Source: an uncultured Veillonellaceae bacterium (lineage in GTDB: Bacteria > Bacillota > Negativicutes > Veillonellales > Negativicoccaceae). Taken from it: DNA of 38,735 bases. The DNA is taken from NCBI GenBank assembly GCA_947254705.1, contig CAMYCX010000005.1, positions 1-38,735 on the forward strand, in the 5' to 3' direction. Below, piece by piece: positions 7,288-15,760 of the stretch (position 1 is the stretch's first letter; each line of letters opens with the position of its first letter). The position numbers and the translations under genes are program-made. Under the pieces are notes generated by a model. The model was not told the DNA's origin, did no database searches, and saw nothing but the letters and a program-made list of their open reading frames with translations.

Positions 7288-9099
7288 GTGCTGAAAAGCA
7301 TGTATAAAAAAACGGAAGACCGGCGCTATACTGTCTTTTTGTATGTGATGATGGGGTTGCTGGCGATATTGGCCGTGCGACTGATTGATTTGCAAATCCT
7401 GTCGGGCTCTCATTATCGTGAATTGGCGGACGGTAATCGGATCCGACAGCAGACCATTCCCGCCACGCGCGGCGTGATGATGGCGCGGGACGGAGAGATC
7501 TGGGTCGGTTCGCGACCGGTTTATATCGTGGCGTATGCACCGCAAAACGGCCCGCTCAGTGACGAGTTGGCCGGGCGTTTGGCGGCGGTGTTGGGGGTTA
7601 CCCCGGACCGGTTGCGCGAACAATATGAATCGCACCGCAATTACTTCGGATCGATTCCGTTGGCCGTCGATATCGGACAGGATAAAATCGCGCGGATCGA
7701 AGAGCGGCGGGCGGAGTTCCCGGGAGTCAGTATCGAGGTGCAGCCGATCCGTTACTATCCGTACGGTGAGCTGGCGGCCAATGTCATCGGCTACGTCGGA
7801 GAGGCGGGGCCGGATGATCGTGATGAGAACGGAGACGCGTATCGCCCCGGTTCGATTATCGGGCGCGCGGGGCTCGAAACTTATTATAATGACATTCTGC
7901 GCGGCACGGACGGCGGCAAGCAGGTAGAGGTCGATGCGACGGGGCGTCCGGTAAAAAATATCGAGTCGGTGCCGATTGTACCGGGACATAATCTGCGGCT
8001 GACGCTGGACTTGCGTTTGCAACAGGCGACGGAAGCGGCGATTCGCGATGAGGTGTCGTTCCTGGCGACGGAGAAAATTTGGCCGACAGGGGTCGCCGCC
8101 GTCGCACTCGATCCGAATACGGGCGCGGTGTTGGCGATGGCCAGTTGGCCGTCGTTTAATCCGAACTCGTTTGCGTTGGGCATCAGCAATCGGGAGTGGC
8201 GGGCGCTTAATGATAATCCGATGCGCCCCTTGGACAATAAAGCCATCAGCGGATTGTATCCGCCGGGGTCGCTGTTCAAAGTGATCACGGGGATTGCGGC
8301 GCTGGAGGCGCAAGTTGTCACGCCGGATGAGCAGATTTATGATGAGGGCAAGCATTGGCTCATTGATAAGCATAATGCCGGCGGTGAGGCGTTCGGCTGG
8401 ATTGACTTTTATGAAGCGATGGCCAAGTCCGATAATGTGTATTTTTACGAACTGGGCAATCGTTTGGGTATTGATCCGTTGACGCGAACGGCACATAACA
8501 TGGGACTCGGCGAACCGACGGGGATCGATCTGTACGGAGAGGCCAAGGGATTGGTGGCCAGTGAAGCGTATAAGCGGAACGTATTCGGTGAGGACTGGTA
8601 TCTGGGCGAAACGTTTGATGCGGCGATCGGGCAGAGTTTCCACTTGGCGACGCCGTTGCAGTTGGCGGTGTTGTTCAGTGAAATCGCCAACGGCGGCACG
8701 CGGTACCAACCGTACATCGTGAGTCGGATTGATCGGCAGGACGGTTCGCCGTATCGGATTCATACGCCGCAGGCGGTCGGTAAAACGGCCACATCGAAAG
8801 CCGTATTTGACGTAATTCGCACGAGTTTATGGCGGGTTGCGCAGCCGGGCGGTACGGCGGGGGATCTCTTCCGCGGATATCCGATTGCGGTGGCGGCCAA
8901 GACGGCAACAGCGGAAACGGCATCGGGGCCGGATCACGGAATGTTTGCCGCGTACGCTCCGTTTGATCGGCCGCAAATTGTCGTGGTCGTGATTGTGGAG
9001 CATGGCGGATACGGCATATTTTCCGCCGCACCGATCGCCAAACGGATGTTGGACAGTTATTTCCGTTTGGATGATGCAACGCCGAAACAAGGAGGATAA
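7288..9099 (+). CDS. mrdA: Penicillin-binding protein 2 (peptidoglycan transpeptidase)
   Basis: This 603-residue class B PBP would crosslink peptidoglycan during elongation together with RodA. It has a short cytoplasmic tail, one membrane segment (about 12-32), a pedestal/dimerisation region, and a transpeptidase domain from about 240. The nucleophile Ser328 and Lys331 lie in PPGSLFK, and the SxN motif is Ser381-Asp-Asn383. The third motif reads Lys538-Thr-Ala (AAKTATAE) where KTG (GKTGTAE) is expected, so both flanking glycines are alanine. GTG 7288 is chosen over ATG 7300 because AGGCAGGT lies seven bases before it. KTA may alter beta-lactam affinity or activity. Confidence 0.94.
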   Translation: MLKSMYKKTEDRRYTVFLYVMMGLLAILAVRLIDLQILSGSHYRELADGNRIRQQTIPATRGVMMARDGEIWVGSRPVYIVAYAPQNGPLSDELAGRLAAVLGVTPDRLREQYESHRNYFGSIPLAVDIGQDKIARIEERRAEFPGVSIEVQPIRYYPYGELAANVIGYVGEAGPDDRDENGDAYRPGSIIGRAGLETYYNDILRGTDGGKQVEVDATGRPVKNIESVPIVPGHNLRLTLDLRLQQATEAAIRDEVSFLATEKIWPTGVAAVALDPNTGAVLAMASWPSFNPNSFALGISNREWRALNDNPMRPLDNKAISGLYPPGSLFKVITGIAALEAQVVTPDEQIYDEGKHWLIDKHNAGGEAFGWIDFYEAMAKSDNVYFYELGNRLGIDPLTRTAHNMGLGEPTGIDLYGEAKGLVASEAYKRNVFGEDWYLGETFDAAIGQSFHLATPLQLAVLFSEIANGGTRYQPYIVSRIDRQDGSPYRIHTPQAVGKTATSKAVFDVIRTSLWRVAQPGGTAGDLFRGYPIAVAAKTATAETASGPDHGMFAAYAPFDRPQIVVVVIVEHGGYGIFSAAPIAKRMLDSYFRLDDATPKQGG

Positions 9100-9102
9100 C
9101 GA

Positions 9103-9975
9103 ATGAGGGAAACAGGCAGGCCGTCGCTGCGGACGGCCGATACCGAAGGTCGGATCGTGACACTGGCATCGGGCAAAGGCGGTGTCGGGAAAACCGTCTT
9201 GACCGCTCTTCTCGGTACGACATTGGCGGCACGCGGCAAACGCGTACTGATGGTTGACGGTGATATGGGACTGCGGGATTTGGACTTGGTTATCGGCATG
9301 GAAGACCGGGTCCTGTTTGATGTCTTCGATGTCGCGACCGGTCGCTGTTTTGAAGAAGATGCGATTCTTTCCGTACGGCCGGGATTGGATTTGCTGCCGG
9401 CCAGTCAGCGTTATCGCTGGGAAGATATTGAAGGAGATGCCGTGTTGACCGTACTGGAAGATGTGCGGCATCAATATGATTATATTTTGATTGACAGTCC
9501 CGCCGGTGTCGGCAAAGGATTGTACTATACGCTGGATATGGCGGATCTGATTTTGCTGGTGGCGGAGCCGACGTGGGTGTCGGTGCGTGATACGGGGCGG
9601 TTGATGCATGACTTGCATGAGCGGCGACAATTTTCGTATGCGCTTGTCGGCAATCGATTCGGACAGTCGTCGTCTTCGCTCTTGCCCGAGGTATGGGCGG
9701 AGTCGCTCGGCGCGGAACGGATCGCCGCGATCGTACCGTATACACGACAGTTGGCGGAGGCGGCGCAAGAGGGACGTCTGGCGGAGCCGCAGGCGGAGGG
9801 AGCGGCGCAGGCGGCATTAGAGGCCTTGGCCGACTTTGTCGAAACGGAAGAAGAACAGCCGATACGATATTGGGAGATGTGGTTGCGGACGGTGACGAAT
9901 GCGTCGGCCGTGCGTTATCTCATGCGGCGGCGTAAGGAAGCGCGGCAATGGCGGCGCGGACGGGGGTATCGATGA
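9103..9975 (+). CDS. MinD-like ParA/MinD family ATPase
   Basis: This 290-residue deviant Walker A ATPase carries the signature SGKGGVGKT (23-31) with both lysines, the switch DGDMGLRDLDLVIGM (about 53-67) typical of MinD/FlhG proteins, and DSPAG as Walker B. MinD cycles on the membrane to place the division inhibitor MinC. The C-terminal 40 residues are rich in Trp, Arg and Lys (ending RQWRRGRGYR) and could serve as a membrane anchor. No minC or minE lies beside it, although related Firmicutes often carry them in this operon. It sits four bases after mrdA, and its stop overlaps the rodA start. A role as a MinD in septum placement is likely but not certain; FlhG or another MinD subfamily remains possible. 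Confidence 0.85.
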   Translation: MRETGRPSLRTADTEGRIVTLASGKGGVGKTVLTALLGTTLAARGKRVLMVDGDMGLRDLDLVIGMEDRVLFDVFDVATGRCFEEDAILSVRPGLDLLPASQRYRWEDIEGDAVLTVLEDVRHQYDYILIDSPAGVGKGLYYTLDMADLILLVAEPTWVSVRDTGRLMHDLHERRQFSYALVGNRFGQSSSSLLPEVWAESLGAERIAAIVPYTRQLAEAAQEGRLAEPQAEGAAQAALEALADFVETEEEQPIRYWEMWLRTVTNASAVRYLMRRRKEARQWRRGRGYR

Positions 9976-11087
9976 ACCTTGCACGATGGTGGCGGCATAC
10001 GGATCGAGTGCTGATCGTGGTAACGGCGGTGTTGGCGTGTATCGGACTGTTGATGATCGGCAGCGCGACACACATCAATCGCGAAGGACTCAGACTGTAT
10101 GACTTTGTGGAAAAGCAGAGCGGCTTTTTAGTGGGCATAACGGTGCTGGTGTCCTACCTGATGCGGTATGACTATCGCAAGTTGTTTCGGTGGACGCCGC
10201 TGCTCTATTTATTCAATATTGCGGCGTTGGCGGCGGTAATGGTCGTTGGTACCAGCGCCTTGGGGGCGCAGCGCTGGATTCAACTCGGGCCGATCAGCGT
10301 GCAGCCGTCCGAGTTTGCCAAGTTGCTGTATCTGATTTGTTTGGCACGTTTCCTCTGTTGGAAAAAAATTCGCGTGGATACATGGCGCGGACTGATTGCT
10401 GTCGGCTCGTTTTTGGCGTTGCCGATTGCACTGGTCTTTTTGCAGCCGGACTTGGGAACGAGTCTGGTGTTCGGTGCCATTACTCTGGGGATGACCGCCA
10501 TGGCGGGGTTGCGATGGACACACTTGCGGAATTTGTTGGGCGTGTTTTTCGCATCTTCGCCGTTGGTGTGGTTCTTTTTACTTAAGGAATATCAAAAAAA
10601 TCGGATTTTGGTGCTGTTCAATCCCGATTTGGATCCGTTTAATGCGGGCTATCATGTCATTCAATCCAAAATTGCCATCGGTTCGGGCGGGTTGATCGGA
10701 AAAGGATTGTTCGGCGGCACCCAGAGCCAACTCAATTTTTTGCCGGAAAATCACACGGACTTCATTTTTGCGGTGCTCGGTGAGGAAACCGGCTGGGTCG
10801 GCGCGATTTTACTGTTATTATTGTATTTTATTCTACTGTATCGAGGCCTGCAGATCGCACGGACAACCAAAGATATGTTCGGACGATATATCGCTGTCGG
10901 TATTGTATCGATGTGGTTGTTTCAGATTTTCGTCAACATCGGCATGACGGTCGGACTGATGCCGGTGACGGGTATTCCGTTGCCGTTCCTCAGTTACGGC
11001 GTCAGCGCGTTGACGGTGAATTTGTGCAGTGTCGGGCTGCTGCTCAATATCTATCAGCAGCGCAAGGAGATGTTGTTTTATCGCTAA
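9972..11087 (+). CDS. rodA: Peptidoglycan glycosyltransferase RodA (SEDS family)
   Basis: This 371-residue SEDS protein with about ten membrane segments polymerises lipid II during elongation, paired with PBP2. Visible signatures are GAQRWIQLGPISVQPSEFAK, QPDLGTSLVFG, NPDLDPFNAGYHVIQSKIAI, LPENHTDFIFAVLGEE and PVTGIPLPFLSYGVSAL. The last differs from the usual SYGGSA: a conserved glycine is valine (codon at 11001). I prefer ATG 9972, which overlaps the minD stop as ATGA; ATG 9948 is an in-frame alternative with AAGGA upstream. Its position with mrdA supports RodA rather than FtsW. Confidence 0.93.
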   Translation: MNLARWWRHTDRVLIVVTAVLACIGLLMIGSATHINREGLRLYDFVEKQSGFLVGITVLVSYLMRYDYRKLFRWTPLLYLFNIAALAAVMVVGTSALGAQRWIQLGPISVQPSEFAKLLYLICLARFLCWKKIRVDTWRGLIAVGSFLALPIALVFLQPDLGTSLVFGAITLGMTAMAGLRWTHLRNLLGVFFASSPLVWFFLLKEYQKNRILVLFNPDLDPFNAGYHVIQSKIAIGSGGLIGKGLFGGTQSQLNFLPENHTDFIFAVLGEETGWVGAILLLLLYFILLYRGLQIARTTKDMFGRYIAVGIVSMWLFQIFVNIGMTVGLMPVTGIPLPFLSYGVSALTVNLCSVGLLLNIYQQRKEMLFYR

Positions 11088-11102
11088 AAGGGTGGATCAG
11101 GT

Positions 11103-12995
11103 ATGTCCCAAGTGAAGGTATCGCCGTTTGCACTGGCCAAAGTGCAAAAGCCGGCGCGTTATATCGGCGGCGAGTGGAACAGCGTGGTCAAAGACCATGA
11201 CAAGGTCAATGTCACGGTGGCGCTGGCGTTTCCCGATGTATATGAGGTGGCGATGAGCCATCTGGGGTTGAAAATTTTATATCACGTGATCAATGAGATC
11301 CCCGACGCGGTGGCGGAACGGGTCTATGCGCCGTGGCCGGACATGGAGCGTGTCATGCGGGCCGAACGTTGGCCGTTGTACACGTTGGAAACCAAGCGGC
11401 CCGTGCGTGAGTATGATTTGTTCGGGTTGACGCTGCAATATGAGATGTGTGTGACCAATGTGCTCAATATGCTCGATCTGGCGGGGATTCCGATCTGGAG
11501 CAAGGACCGCACGGAGGAGGATCCGTTGGTCATTGCCGGCGGTCCGTGCGTGTATAATGCCGAACCGTTGGCGCCGTTTATCGATGTATTTTTCGTCGGC
11601 GAGTCGGAAGAGTCCGTGGTCGAGATGGTGGCAGCGTGGCGGGAATGGAAAGCGGCGGGAAAACCCGGCGGACGGACGGAAATATTGACCCGTATGGCGG
11701 CGATCGAAGGCAATTATGTGCCGGCGTTCTACCGGGATACCTATGATGCGCGGGGGCATTTTAAGGAGTTGGTGCCGCTCACGGAGGCGGCGCCGAAGCG
11801 GATCAGAAAGCGGGTCATCGCTGATGTGGAAGCGTTACCCGTACCGACGAAACCGGTGCTGCCGCATATCGCCCCCGTGCATGATCGGGCGGTGTTGGAA
11901 CTCTTCCGCGGGTGTACGCGCGGGTGTCGATTCTGTCAGGCGGGGATGCTGTATCGTCCGATTCGGGAAAAAATGCCCGAGAAATTAGTCGCACTGGCGG
12001 AAGAAATCATCGCCAACAGCGGATATGACGAGATTTCATTGATGTCGCTCTCTTCGGCGGACTATTCGTACTTGCCGGAGTTGGTGGATTTGCTCATGGA
12101 GCGGTTCGCTTCGCAACGGGTAGGGGTGAGCCTGCCTTCGTTGCGGATCGACAGTTTTTCGATTGATATTGCCAAAAAAGTGCAGCAGGTGCGCAAGAGC
12201 GGGTTGACGTTTGCTCCGGAAGCCGGCACGCAGAGAATGCGCGATGTCATCAATAAAGGGGTATCGGAAGAAGATCTGGTGGCGGCTTGTACGAATGCAT
12301 TTGCATCCGGCTGGAACACGGTGAAATTATATTTCATGATGGGGTTACCGACGGAAACGGATGCGGATTTGGACGGGATTGCCGACTTAGGGTATCGTGT
12401 CAGCGATTTGTATCGGGATCTGACCGGACGCACGGGTTGCAAAGTGACCGTCAGCGTGTCGAGTTTTGTCCCGAAACCGTTTACGCCGTTTCAATGGATG
12501 GCGCAAGCGCCGGTGGAGGAAATTCAACGGCGGCAGCAATATTTAAAGGGAAAAATTCGTAATCGACGGATTACGTATCGGTATCATGATGCGCCGACGA
12601 GCTTTATCGAGGCGGTACTGGCACGGGGCGATCGACGGTTGGCACCGGTCATTTATCGGGTGTGGAAAGACGGCGGCCGCTTTGACGGCTGGACGGAGTT
12701 TTTCTCGGTGGATCGCTGGCTGCAGGCGATGGCGGCGGAAGGCATTGATCCGGCGTATTATGCGTCACGAGTACGGTCGACGGACGAGCCGTTGCCGTGG
12801 GATCATATTGATTGCGGCGTGACGAAGGATTATTTACAACGAGAATGGCAGCGCGGCTGTGCGGCGGGATTGACACATGACTGTCGGCGACTGTCATGTC
12901 TCGGGTGCGGCGTGTGTCCGCAGTTGGGTGTGCAGGTTGTTGACGGCAAGGGGGGAGATCGTGCCAAGGCTACGTATATCTATCAGCAAAGATGA
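11103..12995 (+). CDS. YgiQ-like radical SAM protein (TIGR03960 family)
   Basis: This 630-residue protein has an N-terminal region resembling B12-binding-like folds of YgiQ-type proteins and a radical SAM core with the iron-sulfur motif Cys271-x3-Cys275-x2-Cys278 (FRGCTRGCRFCQAG). APEAGTQRM follows, and the C-terminus is cysteine-rich (GCGVCPQLGV near 600). The family is widespread in Firmicutes and nearly always paired with a DUF2344 protein and RNase G, but the substrate is unknown; an RNA-modification role has been suggested by context. It follows rodA by 15 bases, and its end overlaps the next gene by 35 bases, so the two products may form a complex. Family identity is firm and function is not. 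Confidence 0.93.
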   Translation: MSQVKVSPFALAKVQKPARYIGGEWNSVVKDHDKVNVTVALAFPDVYEVAMSHLGLKILYHVINEIPDAVAERVYAPWPDMERVMRAERWPLYTLETKRPVREYDLFGLTLQYEMCVTNVLNMLDLAGIPIWSKDRTEEDPLVIAGGPCVYNAEPLAPFIDVFFVGESEESVVEMVAAWREWKAAGKPGGRTEILTRMAAIEGNYVPAFYRDTYDARGHFKELVPLTEAAPKRIRKRVIADVEALPVPTKPVLPHIAPVHDRAVLELFRGCTRGCRFCQAGMLYRPIREKMPEKLVALAEEIIANSGYDEISLMSLSSADYSYLPELVDLLMERFASQRVGVSLPSLRIDSFSIDIAKKVQQVRKSGLTFAPEAGTQRMRDVINKGVSEEDLVAACTNAFASGWNTVKLYFMMGLPTETDADLDGIADLGYRVSDLYRDLTGRTGCKVTVSVSSFVPKPFTPFQWMAQAPVEEIQRRQQYLKGKIRNRRITYRYHDAPTSFIEAVLARGDRRLAPVIYRVWKDGGRFDGWTEFFSVDRWLQAMAAEGIDPAYYASRVRSTDEPLPWDHIDCGVTKDYLQREWQRGCAAGLTHDCRRLSCLGCGVCPQLGVQVVDGKGGDRAKATYIYQQR

Positions 12996-13665
12996 GCCGC
13001 TGCGTTTTTTGGGGCATTTGGATTTTTTGCGGACGATGGAACGGGCACTGCGCCGGTCGCAGTTGCCGCTGGCGTATTCGGAAGGGTTTAATCCGCATAT
13101 GAAGGTCAGTTACGATACGGCATTGGCAGTCGGCATGACGGCGGATCCGTTTTATATGGATGTGGAACTGACTTGTCGCACGGATCCCGCCGCGGTGCGG
13201 GCGGCGCTGGAGCCGCAGTTGCTGACGGGGATTCGCTTGACGGCGTTGGCCTATGTCGATGATGCTTCTCCGAAGTTGATGGCGTGCAGTAATTATGAAA
13301 CCTTTCGGATCATCGGCTCGCAAACGGGACCGGCGGATACGGCGGCGACGGAAGCGGCGTGGAATGCGCGAGAGTCCGTTCCGTTTCGCAAAGTTACGCC
13401 GAAGAAAACGCAAGAGATCGATGTCCGTCCGTTGGTTCCTGAGCCGCTGACCGTTACGGCGGACGGGGAGTATATCCGGGTGGAGGTCGGGATTCTTAGG
13501 ACGGGACGCACGGGTGTCAAGCCGACGGAAATCTGGAATATTCTGATTGCGGAGCATCAGCTGCCGGCGCGTAAGGATGAGTGTCTGATTCATCGAACGG
13601 GAACGTACCGACGGGCGGATGACGGTACGCTGACGCCGCTGCTGGTGACGGAGGGGCAGGTATGA
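12961..13665 (+). CDS. DUF2344 / TIGR03936 family protein
   Basis: This 234-residue protein opens with LRISISKDEPLRFLGHLDFL and carries RRSQLPLAYSEGFNPHMKVSY, both hallmarks of the TIGR03936/DUF2344 family. In some bacteria this domain is fused to the YgiQ-like radical SAM protein, so the separate gene here probably supplies a partner subunit. Function is unknown. The start is GTG 12961, five bases after AAGGGGGGA; longer in-frame starts would sit deep inside the radical SAM gene without a ribosome binding site. It ends in an ATGA overlap with RNase G, indicating tight co-translation. Confidence 0.9.
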   Translation: MPRLRISISKDEPLRFLGHLDFLRTMERALRRSQLPLAYSEGFNPHMKVSYDTALAVGMTADPFYMDVELTCRTDPAAVRAALEPQLLTGIRLTALAYVDDASPKLMACSNYETFRIIGSQTGPADTAATEAAWNARESVPFRKVTPKKTQEIDVRPLVPEPLTVTADGEYIRVEVGILRTGRTGVKPTEIWNILIAEHQLPARKDECLIHRTGTYRRADDGTLTPLLVTEGQV

Positions 13666-15083
13666 AGCAAATACTGTTGTCGATCGGGGCGGGTGAGTTG
13701 CGGTTGGCCACGCTGGTCGACGGAACGGTGACGGATTTGGCAACGGAATCCGTACAGGCGCCGGCTCGATTGGGACAGATTTATAAAGGAACGGTCAAGA
13801 ATGTGGTCTCGGCGCTTGATGCCGCGTTTGTCGACATCGGTACGGGCGTGAACGCGTATTTGCCGTTGCTTGGCGGTCGGACGACGGATTTAAACGGGCG
13901 CAAGGTCACGGTCGGAGCAGCGGTCATGGTACAGGTGAGCAAGGAAGCGCGTGGCACGAAAGGGCCGATGGTGACGCCGAAGGTGTCGTTGGCCGGTCGC
14001 TATGCCGTGTTGTTGACGGATGCCGCTTATGTCGGTGTGTCTAAAAAAGTCACGTCCGATGATGAACGGGCCCGCTTGCGTCGAATCGGTGCGGCGGCGC
14101 TCCAGAGCGACGATGCGACGTTTGGCTTGGTGTTTCGGACGGCGGCGCAAGGGGTGGCAACCGAAACGATTCGTGCGGATATCGAATACTTGCTCCGGAC
14201 ATATGCGGTGTTGTACAAACGGGCCCGTAGGACACGCGGAGCGGTATGTCTGTATCGGGAGGCGGATCTGGTTGTACGGACGGTGCGTGACGGATTGGAC
14301 GGCGTCGACGAAATCAAGACGGACGATGCCGATGTCTACGAACGCTTGTGTGAACTGATCGGAGACACGCGTCCCGCGATGACGGTAACGTATGAGCGCG
14401 ATGCGGATCTGTTCGGTCAATACGGAGTGGATGAGGTGGCCGAAACGTTGGTGCGCCGTCGTGTCGACTTACCCGGCGGCGGGTACCTCGTCATTGATCC
14501 GACGGAGGCATTGACGGCCATTGACGTCAACTCGGGAGTGGATCGCGGCGGTCATAACCGGGAAGAATCCGCCCTTCGGGTCAATCTGGAAGCGGCGACG
14601 GCGATCGCCCGACAGTTGCGCTTGCGCAATATCGGCGGTATGATTGTGGTTGATTTTATCAGCATGACACAGGAGCGACATCAGACGCAGTTGCTGACGC
14701 AGTTGCGCGAGGCAGTGCGACAGGATCGGGTGCGGACGACGGTGCTGGATATGACGGCGCTCGGTCTTGTCGAGATGACGCGACAAAAGACGGGAGAAAC
14801 GTGGGCGGAGTCGCAATACGACCGCTGTCCGACCTGTGACGGCAACGGGTATGTGCAGACGGCCGAATCCATTGCCGCCGGTGCCGTGCAACGGTTGCGG
14901 GCGTTGTCGCGGACAAAGGGGACAGGGCCGGTTGTCATCGAGGTTCATGCCGATGTATATCCGGCAGCGGCGGCCCGCTTTCCCGCCGATGAGATGCGGC
15001 GGCTCACGGGGCGTGAGGTGCGCTGGGAAGCACGAACGGGCGGTCGACGGGAAGCCGTCAGTATATTGGCGGATCGGGAGTAA
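13662..15083 (+). CDS. rng: Ribonuclease E/G family endoribonuclease
   Basis: This 473-residue protein has the RNase G catalytic-half layout: an S1-like RNA-binding domain near the N-terminus (LGQIYKGTVKNVVSALDAAFVDIG), then the RNase H-like/DNase I-like catalytic part. The Mg-binding aspartates are Asp288 in AIDVNSG and Asp331 in VVDFISM, and the zinc-link is Cys389-x2-Cys392 in CPTCDGNG. The family usually has DFIDM, and the second acidic residue is Ser334 here. There is no long C-terminal degradosome scaffold, so RNase G is the better name than RNase E. It would cut rRNA precursors and mRNA. It is translationally coupled to the DUF2344 gene. The L21/L27 ribosomal protein genes that often follow rng in Firmicutes are absent. 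Confidence 0.93.
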   Translation: MKQILLSIGAGELRLATLVDGTVTDLATESVQAPARLGQIYKGTVKNVVSALDAAFVDIGTGVNAYLPLLGGRTTDLNGRKVTVGAAVMVQVSKEARGTKGPMVTPKVSLAGRYAVLLTDAAYVGVSKKVTSDDERARLRRIGAAALQSDDATFGLVFRTAAQGVATETIRADIEYLLRTYAVLYKRARRTRGAVCLYREADLVVRTVRDGLDGVDEIKTDDADVYERLCELIGDTRPAMTVTYERDADLFGQYGVDEVAETLVRRRVDLPGGGYLVIDPTEALTAIDVNSGVDRGGHNREESALRVNLEAATAIARQLRLRNIGGMIVVDFISMTQERHQTQLLTQLREAVRQDRVRTTVLDMTALGLVEMTRQKTGETWAESQYDRCPTCDGNGYVQTAESIAAGAVQRLRALSRTKGTGPVVIEVHADVYPAAAARFPADEMRRLTGREVRWEARTGGRREAVSILADRE

Positions 15084-15097
15084 GTGAGGAGTGGGAT

Positions 15098-15760
15098 ATG
15101 CGGTTACGTAAGAAACCTTGGATAGAAGAGGCGTTGCGTGAGTACGACGACATTGTCTATACCGTGCCGCCACCGTCCATTGCGGGACATTGGCGCGAAC
15201 ATATCGGTGCGGCGGGGCCGCTGTGGGTGGAAATCGGCAGCGGTAAAGGACAATTTATCGCCGGTTTGGCGGCGCAGTCGCCGGACAGTAACCTGCTCGG
15301 GATCGAGTTGGTACGTGATATTTTGTACTATGCGGCACAAAAAGTACGCGCCGACAATTTGACGAATGTCAAGCTGATGGCGTGGGACGCGGCCGATTTG
15401 ACGGCGATTTTCGCCGCCGGTGAAATAGACCGTCTGTACTTGAATTTCAGCGATCCGTGGCCGAAAGCGCGTCATGCCAAACGGCGCCTGACGCATCATC
15501 GTTTTTTGGAGATGTATCGACACTTGCTGGCACCTGACGGTGAGCTTCGATTTAAGACGGACAATCATGATCTGTTCATGTTCTCGTTGGAAGAATGGCA
15601 GCGCTACGATTGGGAATTGATCGACGTGACGATGGACCTGCATGCCGATGAGCCGCAAGACAATGTCCGTACGGAATACGAAACAAAATTTTCCGCCAAG
15701 GGGCAACCGATTTATCAGGCGATCGTACACCCGCCGAAAGGATGCGATGATGATGAATAA
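15098..15760 (+). CDS. trmB: tRNA (guanine-N7-)-methyltransferase TrmB
   Basis: This 220-residue SAM-dependent enzyme makes m7G46 in the tRNA variable loop. The SAM-binding motif is VEIGSGKGQF, followed by LGIEL, NFSDPWPKARHAKRRLTH (the TrmB signature with the catalytic Asp) and a C-terminal TEYETKF. Length and motif order are normal. It follows rng by 14 bases and overlaps the next gene by 14 bases. Being in the tail of an elongation/RNA-processing operon, it is probably expressed constitutively. Confidence 0.97.
   Translation: MRLRKKPWIEEALREYDDIVYTVPPPSIAGHWREHIGAAGPLWVEIGSGKGQFIAGLAAQSPDSNLLGIELVRDILYYAAQKVRADNLTNVKLMAWDAADLTAIFAAGEIDRLYLNFSDPWPKARHAKRRLTHHRFLEMYRHLLAPDGELRFKTDNHDLFMFSLEEWQRYDWELIDVTMDLHADEPQDNVRTEYETKFSAKGQPIYQAIVHPPKGCDDDE

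Noticed and set aside
7246..8763. A 505-residue open frame on the minus strand
   Set aside because: It lies antisense to mrdA, encodes Arg/His/Gln-rich low-complexity sequence, and has no ribosome binding site. Long antisense frames are expected in GC-rich codon-biased genes.
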